64,000 nucleotides of DNA from Megaustenia siamemsis (Eukaryota > Mollusca > Gastropoda > Stylommatophora > Ariophantidae): the NCBI GenBank assembly GCA_032433765.1, contig JAVIAB010000051.1:79018244-79082243 (forward strand), read 5' to 3'. The notes beneath the pieces were generated by a model. The model searched no databases. It was given only the letters and a program-made list of their open reading frames with translations, and was not told where the DNA came from. Both the position numbers and the translations under genes were made by a program. Below are positions 55,516 to 64,000 of this stretch, in pieces (the stretch's first letter is position 1; each line of letters opens with the position of its first letter).

Positions 55516-56319
55516 GGTTGCCGTATTGGTCATGTTGATAGTCTGTGATCATGGACAAAATAAAACACTTTACAAGAAATGTAGACCATGGTACAGTGGA
55601 AAAACTTGTTGAAATTCTTTTTCTTTCTCCCATTCACCGTCAAATGCTGATGCTAATGATATTCCCCCCCCCCCCCCAAAAAAAAAAAATCCCAGTAACC
55701 AACTTAAGAGGACCAAGGTTTCCATACAAATTTTCATTCAAAGTAACTGAGCACTGCCATAATGACACTTCTTTGACATGTTTGCAACAGCTGCTACGCA
55801 GTCAATAAACTGACACTACACGAGCATTCACACAATCATATAAATACAACAAAAACCATAATGTATAAATACATTTTATAAAAAAAAGTACATACTGAAG
55901 ACACAGTAACTATTATTTACAAGGACACGATCATGGACATGAAATGCTTGCACCACTCACATACAGAAGCAAGTACTTCTTAATCAGTTTATATATTTAA
56001 GTTGCAAATTATTTTGGTATACTTCAACACAAAATGAGTTCTAAAACAAAACAGGAAAGTTTTGGATAATTATACATGAGCTATAAACTTGTGAATGAAA
56101 AACAAAAGAGAAAAATCACTTGAAATTTTGTTTACAACAATTTCATATCAGAATTGTAATTATTTAACATATTTGGTGAACACAAGAAGGTAAAACTTAT
56201 AGAAATCATTCAGTCACAGTTTAACAAAATCATAGATATAAGCAATTATGGGAAAACAAGATTGATTATTATACTTTCACCTTGTGGTGTTGATAATCAA
56301 CTGTTTCCACAACCATCAT
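55516..56319. other. AT-rich intergenic sequence
   Basis: Includes C(12)A(12) at about 55666-55690; no feature recognised. Confidence 0.5.
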
Positions 56320-57230
56320 TTTATTTCTCAAGCATGGTTATAGTTATTATGGTTATGGAAGGCCCCAGTATACTGCAAACGAATTAAAATCTATAATTGC
56401 TCAACCGTCTGTGCCAGTGGAATCATTCGAAATACTATCTCATCTCCCAAATAAAGAAAAGTAGCTGTAGTCCCCATCATAGTAGTCTCAGCACATGCCA
56501 AAATGCATAAGGTGAAACCACACAGAAAATGAACACAACCGTCTGTTCCCTGTCATATGAAATCAGCATTCATCGTAAACAATCGGAATATTGAAACATG
56601 ATTAAAACGGATGAAATGCACAGCTCACAGTGTGCACAGAGCACTTAACTCAGTAGCTCCTGCAACAAATCGGAGTTGGAATATGAGGAAACTACAACTA
56701 GGAACACTTTTCAGACATAGCCTTTGATGGTTCCTGCCGCCTATCCACCATGTTGACCGGAAGTTCACATCCTGCTGAAAATGATGATCATCATATTTTT
56801 TTAATGTATAGCATTCTACATTACAGAAGAATGTTGAGAATACCATGGACAGCTAAAAAGAGTAATAAAAACGTTCTGAAAGAAGCCAAAGCAAAAAGAG
56901 AGCTAATTTCCAATATTAGGAAGAAACAATCATCATTTTTTAGCCATGTAATGAGAAGAGAACAGCTGGAATATGTTGTAACAACTGGGAAAATTGAAGG
57001 ATGAAGAGATAGAGGGAAGCAAAGAGAAACGATACTAGACAGCTTAAGAGAATGGCTTGGCAGAAGGTCAACAACAGAAATGATAAAAAATTCTGTCATG
57101 ATCGAAAGTTGTGGAGAGACATGATCACCTATGCCAGAAGGCTTGGTACTTGATGATGATGATGATAGCATTCTGAAGCATTTAAATATTCACATGGACT
57201 TTGCTCAACTATACCAGATGTTCCTGCTAT
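56320..57230 (-). mobile_element. RepA copy 4, interrupted by LINE beta
   Basis: RepA blocks from ggttatggaaggccccagta to aatgtatagcattct (about 56320-56817), with the host resuming after the beta insertion at 57165. The right edge is not defined. Confidence 0.72.
56818..57164 (+). mobile_element. LINE beta 3' end, copy 5, inside RepA
   Basis: 347 bases with RRMLRIPWTAKKSNKNVLKE, AKRELISNIRKKQSSFFSHV and one stop before the end, then a (GATGAT)n tail. Perfect 10-bp duplication atagcattct (56808-56817, 57165-57174). Confidence 0.9.
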
Positions 57231-57516
57231 CATCCTTGGAATCTCCTTGTTAACTATGTGTTAAATAAATATATATGTCTCCTTTCCATTCTATGAACTA
57301 TTTATGTGTATGTTTCTTAATTTTTTTTTTCATGGTTGTTATATTGTATGTTAAGCATTCTACTAGAAAACTACATCTTCCTTGCAATATGTGATCTTTA
57401 GTATTGTTTTGTCCATTGTTCATGGTATAACTTAAATACTTAAATTAAAATTAATTATTAAAATTTTGATGTATTATTAATATATTTTTAATATACATAC
57501 TAATTAATAAAACAAT

Positions 57517-57524
<8 letters not shown>
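57231..57524. other. AT-rich intergenic sequence
   Basis: No feature recognised before the (TA)n tract. Confidence 0.5.
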
Positions 57525-57555
<31 letters not shown>

Positions 57556-57556
57556 T

Positions 57557-57800
57557 ATGTGGGAAGTAAAGAATAGTGACACTGTGACCTTCTAGGCATG
57601 TCGTAAGAGGCGACAAGAGAGGTTGATCGATGGCTTGACAAGCTGTCATTGTAAAAAGCATTGTTATGGAAACAGAACCATAGATATTTTAGAAGCAGTG
57701 ATCTCTGCAATATATGCCATTTTGGCACGCAAGGTTTCTGTTTTTGAGATTGTGGTTCTGCCCTATGTACTGTCTTCGGCTCAAAAGGACAATAGATATA
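57557..57800 (+). mobile_element. RepD, retroposon sharing the theta 3' tail
   Basis: About 245 bases beginning after a (TA)n tract with gtgggaagtaaagaatagtg and ggcatgtcgtaagaggcgac. Its last 40 bases (gccctatgtactgtcttcgg ctcaaaaggacaatagata) match the end of LINE theta with changes. No RT motif; probably mobilised by theta-type machinery. Confidence 0.6.
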
Positions 57801-57821
57801 TATATATATACATATATCTAT

Positions 57822-57981
57822 CTATTGACCTTTCGAGCCGTAACCGGCCCATAGGGCGTAGACCAAGATACACCTTCTCCTATATGAATTTTTGTTCTAG
57901 CAGTTTTCTTTTAAAGATATTTTATCAAATCTCGCCATCTGTCTCTGTTCTGTGCAAGCAGTTCTATCTCATTGAGGGAGT

Positions 57982-57982
<1 letters not shown>
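57822..57982 (-). mobile_element. LINE theta 3' end, copy 3
   Basis: Minus strand, identical in plan to copy 1: NEIELLAQNRDRWRDLIKYL, stop, 3' UTR, ggtcaatagataga tail. The tail faces that of RepD across a TATA-type spacer. 5'-truncated at the following TA repeat. Confidence 0.8.
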
Positions 57983-58074
<92 letters not shown>

Positions 58075-58080
58075 AAAAAA
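57983..58080. repeat. Microsatellite block (TA)n (GA)n (A)10
   Basis: About 40 bases TA, about 46 bases GA, then A10. Confidence 0.95.
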
Positions 58081-58290
58081 TGGTGGCTGAATCGATAAAA
58101 CTCGTCAAGTTCTTTACCAGGAGAAAGAATGCTCGAATCCAGTAGGTTAAAAGTTTTTCTATTGGGAGTGAAATAAAAACTCAGATCCAAACACCTCATA
58201 TTGAGTGCAGTACAAGAGGCCTCTATTCTCCAGTCCTATATGTCCCCTCAGCAGGCCCTAGTAATGGAATAATGTAGTAAAGTAAATGTA
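58081..58290 (+). mobile_element. tRNA-like SINE S5
   Basis: GGTGGCTGAATCGATAAAAC is A-box-like and GCTCGAATCCAGT B-box-like, followed by a body with tcagatccaaacacctcata and a tail agtaaagtaaatg. Single copy here, so the family assignment is tentative. Confidence 0.45.
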
Positions 58291-58742
58291 AATATTTTGT
58301 CTCAGTACAAGGTTCCAGTGCTCTACCATCCTTAACTTTTGCTATAAATCTAGACTGACAAGGATCACATAAGATTGGGATACTTGAGGTCTTACCTGGA
58401 TCCCTATAGTATGTAGTCCAGGCTGACTTCTATAAACCAAACTTTGGCTCTTGAGGAATGTGCATCATTGTAGTACATAATCTGGAGCCAGCTGGGTGCT
58501 CCACAGTCACAGGTGAGTCTTTGAGACCCATTTTGTGATTAATTAAAAAAAAAAAAAAAATTTCAAGTAGCTGGGTTGAGTGAAGTGTTAGGAAACAAAC
58601 CAAATATTGAATTATAAAGTCAGAGCACTACTGCTTTCATAAGATCAAATATCAGAATGACTGCTAACTGGTTTTGTTTCTTGGAATTGAGATAGAATAC
58701 TGTACAGTCTAATATCATTACATACTTTGGAACTTGCTGAGT
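58291..58742. other. Intergenic sequence
   Basis: An 18-base A run near 58544; no feature recognised. Confidence 0.45.
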
Positions 58743-58816
58743 AGGGGATCTGAGCACACATGGACATGTTCGAAGTGCAATGATGATGACCTGCAAATAA
58801 CTCAGTAACTCAATCA
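58743..58816 (+). mobile_element. LINE delta 3' end, copy 2
   Basis: About 74 bases matching the terminal part of the delta element at 52719-53178 (ggggatctgagcacacatgg, gacatgttcgaagtgcaatg, gatgatgacctgcaaataac, tcagtaactca). Extremely 5'-truncated. Confidence 0.8.
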
Positions 58817-59923
58817 TTACATAGGAAAATAATCTGTACAGAACTGATTGGATAGTTATAGAGATCCATTATTATTTATGCCAAATGGTAATGACGATGA
58901 TACATGGTAGCTGTGATGAATATTAATACTATCAGTGAATAAACTGATTTATCTAATGACCAACTTACAAAACATTAGTGTCAATGCATCAGTATGCAAA
59001 CAATTTTCTTTGTTGCTTGTATTATGTCAGTGTTTATCAGCAATTGGGTGGTTCACTTTAGGTTCCTCATATTCAACCAAAGGCTGGGGAAGTTTTTCCA
59101 AACATATGTAAGTTGAAAACAAACGCACTTGATAGCAAGGTGCCAAAATTAAGTACAGCACAATCAAATTTTAAGTAAACAATGAAAGATCCAAATGGTT
59201 CATCTGTATTGGAAATCCACTTCTGTAGGTCATATATTTTCTTTGCCTTTCTGTCAAGTTCTTTTAGAACGTATTTTCTAGGTCCTATCTATAAGTACAC
59301 TTTCTGTTATGACATATTTGGAACCTGAAGATGGTGGTGTCCTTTTTGCTCAAAAGAGAGATGTAGAGATCTTTAGAGTTGGTTGTTTTTTAAGTAAATT
59401 TAATGGTATATAACATGCACAGTTATTATATTTTTGAGGCCAAATGAATCAATAACTCGCCATGCGTTTTCACACACATCTTTCACTTAAGATTTCTTAG
59501 TTTAAAAAAAAAATCTTGACCATGCTGAGAAAGTCCAACATAGCAGACACTAGAATCCACTATTCTTGAAATTATTACAAAAATTTCACTTTAAAATTTG
59601 CTTGCACAAAATATTCTAAACCAAATTAACTTAAGTTTTACATCTAAACAAGAAAATAGAACAAAATATGAATACTCTACCCAAATCTAACCCACATATT
59701 TAATTAGCACAGGGCAGTGTGAGACTGTTCTTTGTAGAGTAATCTATTTTCTTTTTATGAAAGAATCATGCCTCTGTTGCTAGTTGAGGCAGCTATACTA
59801 AGACAGTGTGATCCAACTGTTTGTTTTTTTACCATGGGCCAAACAGAACAATCTACAAAGGAGTGAAGGCTGTAACTCATATTTATATATATAATAAAAA
59901 CACAAGTTTACAAGCAGACAAAT
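58817..59923. other. AT-rich intergenic sequence
   Basis: About 1.1 kb without recognised features. Confidence 0.5.
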
Positions 59924-59934
59924 AATTTATTAGT

Positions 59935-62034
59935 CATCATTGAGTGCCGTCTCCACATCGAAGGTTGGCTACCATGGAGCGCCATTCCACTCTGTCTCTT
60001 GCTTTGATGGTGCAGATTGTCATAGGCTGACTTGTCCATTTTTTTATGTTACTCGTCCATGTTAGTCTTGGTCTGCCTCTGCGTCTTTTACCTTGTATTT
60101 TCCCTTCCAATATTACTTTTATTAGGCTGTTGTGTCTTTTAACATGACCCAAAATTGTCAATTGTCTTGCTCTAATTGTGTTTAGTAGTTCTCTTTTAAT
60201 TTTTAGTTGTTTTAAAACTTCCTCTTTTGTTTTCTTTTCTTTCCATCCAATTCTACCTATTCTTCTATAAATCCACATTTCAAAGGCTTCAATTCTCTGT
60301 TCTGTTTTCTGGTCTAATGTTCCTTGTTTCTGCACCATACATGAATATTGAGAAGATTTAACATTTTGCTATTCTTAGTTTTAGCCCTGATGTTAGTATA
60401 TTTTTCATGGCATTGAAATTACTTTTTGCTATTCCTATTCTTTTATTTATTTCAGTTGTACATTTTCCATCACTGGTTAGAGTATGTCCCAGGTAGTTGT
60501 AGTTCTGAACTGTCTCTAGATGTATTCCTTCCACTTTGATATTCAATTGTAGGTCTTGAGAATTTTCTTTGTTTATGATCATAGTTTTAGTCTTTTTGGT
60601 ATTCATATCTAGTCCATATTTTTTGCTTGTCATGTTTATTACATTAAGTAATTGTTGTAGATCTTTAGAATTTTCTGCTAGTAGTACAGTATCATCAGCA
60701 TATTTTAGGTTATTGATTATCTTCCCATTAATGTTTAGGCCTGGCATCTCAGTGATGTTTTTAAAGATTTGCTCAGTGTATATTACAACAGGCGTAAGAC
60801 AAGGATGTGTCCTCTCACCACTCCTCTTCATCATATATATGGACAAAATAAATCAGGAAATAACCAACAATAAGGAAAAATCAAATAATAATATAGAGGT
60901 AGAAAGTTCCAACATCAATGAGCTACTATTCGCAGATGACCAATGCCTAATACATGAGGATGAAAACCTGCTACAACAACATATAATATCTCTAGATAAA
61001 AGCTGCACAAACTACAGAATGAAAATTAACACAGCAAAAACAGAGGCTATAAGAATAAGCAAATTAAGACACCCATTAAACATTAAAATCAAAGATAAAG
61101 AAATAAAACAAGTAGAGGAATTCAAGTATTTAGGCACAATGTTCACAGAAGATGGAAACCTTGACAGAGAAATTGACATGAGAATACAAAATGCAAATGT
61201 TGTCACATACCAGCTTTCACCATTGCTAAGACATCCAAACATTTCTATGCCAGCTAAACAACAAATAATAAATAGCATTTTCATACCAACTTTGTGCTAT
61301 GAGGACCCTCTCTAAATCCTATTTAAGAAAGATCAATACATGTGAGATGCGATGCTTGAGAAAAGTAACAAACAACACAAGAAGAGATAGAATACCAAAT
61401 GAAACCATAAGAAAAATGGTAGGAACTAAACCCTGCCAAGAATATATAGAACAACAACAACTTAAATGGTTTGGCCACCTGGTTAGAATGAATCCCACCA
61501 AACACCATTAAGGGCGTTCTTCTCGAGAATGCATGGAAAAAGACCAAGAGGAAGACCCAGAAGAAGATGGATAGATGCAGTGACAGTGACATGTAACAAC
61601 AGAGGAAAATCACTAATTCAGACTGTTCGAGCAGCTCAAAAACGACGATATAAACCACGACACCTTTTAGGTATCAGTGAAAAGAGAAAAGAAGAAGAAG
61701 AAGAAGAAGCTCAGTGTATAAATTGAACAAGCTTGGTGATAGGATGCATCCCTGTCTTACTCCTCTTTTTATGTCCATGGGTGTAGAGTTCTCCTTGTTA
61801 TATTTTATTATTGCTATTTGCTCCCAGTACAAATTACATATCAGTCGTATGTCTGTGTCATCCAGATTTATATATTTTAGGCAGTCTATAAGTTGATTAT
61901 GGTGTATTCTATCAAATGCTTTGGTGTAGTCTATGAAGCAGGCATATATTGGTATGTTTACTTCTATGTACTTTTCAATCAATGTCCTCATGCTGAATAT
62001 GGCTTTTTTTGTCCCACTGTTTTTCCTGAATCTG
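59935..62034 (-). mobile_element. LINE gamma, copy 7 (youngest), interrupted by epsilon
   Basis: Minus strand, flanked by the 11-bp duplication aatttattagt (59924-59934, 62035-62045). Largely intact reading: FRKNSGTKKAIFSMRTLIEK, ACFIDYTKAFDRIHHNQLID (RT motif A), GVRQGCILSPSLFNLYTE, then the epsilon insert, then LKYADDTVLLAENSKDLQQL (intact YADD), LGHTLTSDGKCTTEINKRIG, a frameshift at 60340-60358, and KTEQRIEAFEMWIYRRIGRI to VANLRCGDGTQ with stop. The gamma part before FRKNSG is missing. Confidence 0.93.
60783..61709 (+). mobile_element. LINE epsilon, inside gamma
   Basis: 927 bases on the plus strand between perfect 11-bp copies of ctcagtgtata (60772-60782, 61710-61720). It begins inside RT at TTGVRQGCVLSPLLFIIYMD, has LLFADDQCLIHEDENLLQQH with an intact FADD core, EEFKYLGTMFTEDGNLDREI, one frameshift near 61310, WFGHLVRMNPTKHH, a second break, RPRGRPRRRWIDAV, and a (GAA)n tail (61691-61709). 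Different clade and tail from the gamma host. Confidence 0.93.
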
Positions 62035-62169
62035 AATTTATTAGTAGAAGATGTGAATGTCAACGAATTTACTCGCTGTGCATCAAAACTTCTTCAGCTC
62101 TTAATTTAAAAACTATGAACTTTCAAAACTAAAATGGCGGATCTAACTCAAAACTCTGTACTTAGAGAC

Positions 62170-62510
62170 AATTTTGGTGGCTAAAATGCTGTTCAGCAAC
62201 AGAGCTGAAAGCTGTCTGTGAATCACAGCTGATGGCTTGCACCAGGATTGGTGAATTAGAACTATCCAAATCTTATTCTGCTATGTTATGGCGCTCCAGG
62301 AAATAGACTAACCAGTCTAGTTGGAACAAGTGAGTATAAATCAAGAGGGAATATACTCAAAACAGTTTTTTTTGGTACTCAAAAATGCTGTGTTGAAGTC
62401 AGATGTGTTGGGCCAAATGTGTGAATGGCACAAATATCACAATTCTACTGCAAACCACAACACAATGCACCCATACTTACTTAACATCCTTTTAAAAGTG
62501 GATGACGAAG
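62170..62510 (+). repeat. RepB copy 2
   Basis: Inverted relative to 35896-36243, sharing gctgatggcttgcaccagg, attggtgaatt, ggtactcaaaaatgctgtg and ttgaagtcagatgtgttggg. The 104-codon ORF at 62321-62635 overlaps it and has no recognised domain. Confidence 0.75.
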
Positions 62511-64000
62511 AGGTCTATTTCTTAAGTTATCAAGTGAAGCAAGCAAAGACTGTTTTAAAGACTGTCTTACAGTACTCTTGTTATGTTGTTTTTATCAATT
62601 TTTGTTCTGGTCTTGCCCATGCCAAAAACTTGTGAAATGCTAATCAGTTTTAATTTATTGGTCACCCTCAGATAAGCCTTTCCCAGTAATTTTAGAGTTT
62701 TGTTTCCGCATCTGGCATTCCTCCAAATCTACACAAGCATCACCTTGATGACTTTGCACCTATCACCCTGAATCTCCAATCATCTGTGCTGCTATAATAT
62801 AAATTCACACCCCTATAAAAATGGCACTACTGGACTAATATGATGAACCATTTTCACAAGAAAGTCTTAGTAAAGGCTTTCAAATCTTGAATCTAGTCAA
62901 AAATATTATCACTTTTTACATTTCATAATGCAGGAGTCACACTGTTACACAAATCCAGAGTGTTTTGTACTACCAGAACTATAGAACCTGCAGAAAAGTT
63001 TGATATATTTTTGTAATACTCACAATATTAAAATGATGGTATTAGTTTATCTTCTATTAATGAAAACTAAAGAGATCTGTAGGCCACACAAATGAGTCTC
63101 ACAGGCCATATGTTGGACTACACTAGTAAGAAAAAAAATAAACCACTCCCAAAATAATAGTCTTGATAAAAGTTGACCCATAAGGTCTGATGTCCCAGTA
63201 AATATTTTTAACTGCACAACCCACAATAAAACAAAATAAAAGAGCATTTGTGAAATTGTCTACTTCTTTGTTTCATGAAATAATATGACAATGTATCATA
63301 GACACAATAAATTGTGCATAAGGGTATTACAATTAAAACTAAACATTGTAAGGATATTACAAATAAAACAAAACATCAGGGTGGGACAAATATTTGCTAA
63401 AAGTTTGGCTATAATTATAAAGTAATTACAACTCTGTCACTGCCTTCACAGAAAATATCAAATCCTTACCGATGCTCTAAATAAATCCAGATAAATTTTT
63501 TATAAGTTGCATGTATGTATGTAAATATGTATGTAATATTTACTTCTTTAACTTATGTATTTTACAGGGTGTGAGAATGTTTAGATATAACAACACCAGT
63601 TAGTAATATAATTGCTAATGGTCACAACTGTGTGCTATATGTGTTAGTTACTGATTTGTATTTTATTTTAATACAAATCACATCAAACTTAGATAATATC
63701 ATTGTTGCCTTTAAATTAAATAATAAATAAAACAGTGACCTAAGTGAAGGAAAAAATTCAAAGTGTTCAGTAGATTTACATTATACCAATATGAGAGTTA
63801 TGTATGTTTAGATGAAGATTTAAGATAAAAGTATATTACTCATAAAGAGTTATGGAGGAGATGGAAGTGGAAATTGAAGGCACTTGTTTTATGAACAGTG
63901 AGGACACAAAAAGACATTGATATCACAGTATGATCACACAGAAGTTTATATGAGACCATGTTAATCACTATTGTTCTAGCTTGGTGATGTAAGGAGTGTG
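62511..64000. other. AT-rich sequence to the window end
   Basis: No gene or repeat family seen elsewhere in the window is recognised. The stretch at 63075-63125 (aggccacacaaatgagtctc, acaggccatatgttgg) resembles termini of common DNA-transposon-derived repeats but cannot be assigned. Confidence 0.4.

Noticed and set aside
57911..58199. Minus ORFs with SLSLSLSL and YIYIYI runs
   Set aside because: They translate the (GA)n and (TA)n microsatellites plus a LINE theta end.
60569..61315. 248-codon ORF as a host gene
   Set aside because: Its first third is antisense gamma LINE and the rest is epsilon LINE RT; the fusion is produced by insertion.

Overview
This is AT-rich animal nuclear DNA with very low gene density. 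It has spliced exons with consensus GT/AG borders, introns of up to 19 kb, several tRNA-headed SINE families, many 5'-truncated non-LTR retrotransposons and at least 13 minisatellites. The one recognisable host gene is a bilaterian-type plexin-domain-containing protein. The overall style (tRNA SINEs sharing a central domain, abundant endonuclease/RT-type LINE debris, intronic minisatellites) suggests an invertebrate, probably a mollusc and possibly a cephalopod. That placement is inference, not proof.

The gene: seven exons on the plus strand between 3891 and 34573 encode the C-terminal 231 residues of a PLXDC1/PLXDC2 (TEM7/TEM7R) homologue. They cover the end of the nidogen-like region, a complete eight-cysteine PSI domain, one transmembrane helix and a short cytoplasmic tail. 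All six internal junctions agree in phase, and a polyadenylation signal follows the stop by about 250 bases. The 5' exons lie outside the window. PSI domain and membrane helix are almost adjacent, unlike the long stalk of the vertebrate proteins, unless the 19 kb intron between them hides cassette exons. One candidate is given at 20625-20714. A possible 53-base extra exon at 10524-10576 would shift the frame.

Everything else is repeats. Bases 1-2 kb are a 28-bp minisatellite broken by two retroelement insertions. Bases 2.7-31 kb (introns) hold the SINE S1 family, LINE families here called alpha, beta, gamma, eta and iota, and minisatellites M2-M8. Bases 31-34.5 kb hold a beta LINE and a decayed mariner transposon. 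Bases 35-64 kb, downstream of the gene, hold further minisatellites, SINEs S1, S2, S4 and S5, a LINE zeta carrying an RNase H-type LINE (delta) inside it, and a long gamma LINE carrying an epsilon LINE inside it.

The most useful observations are: a TSD-bounded composite SINE with two different tRNA-derived heads; two SINE families with different heads sharing one central domain; a set of nested insertions with matching target-site duplications that give a relative chronology; LINE families recognisable by their own 3' microsatellite tails; close inverted S1 and gamma pairs inside one intron; and a (TA)n run next to the last splice acceptor. Family names (S1-S6, alpha-theta, RepA-RepD, M1-M13) are labels for this window only.
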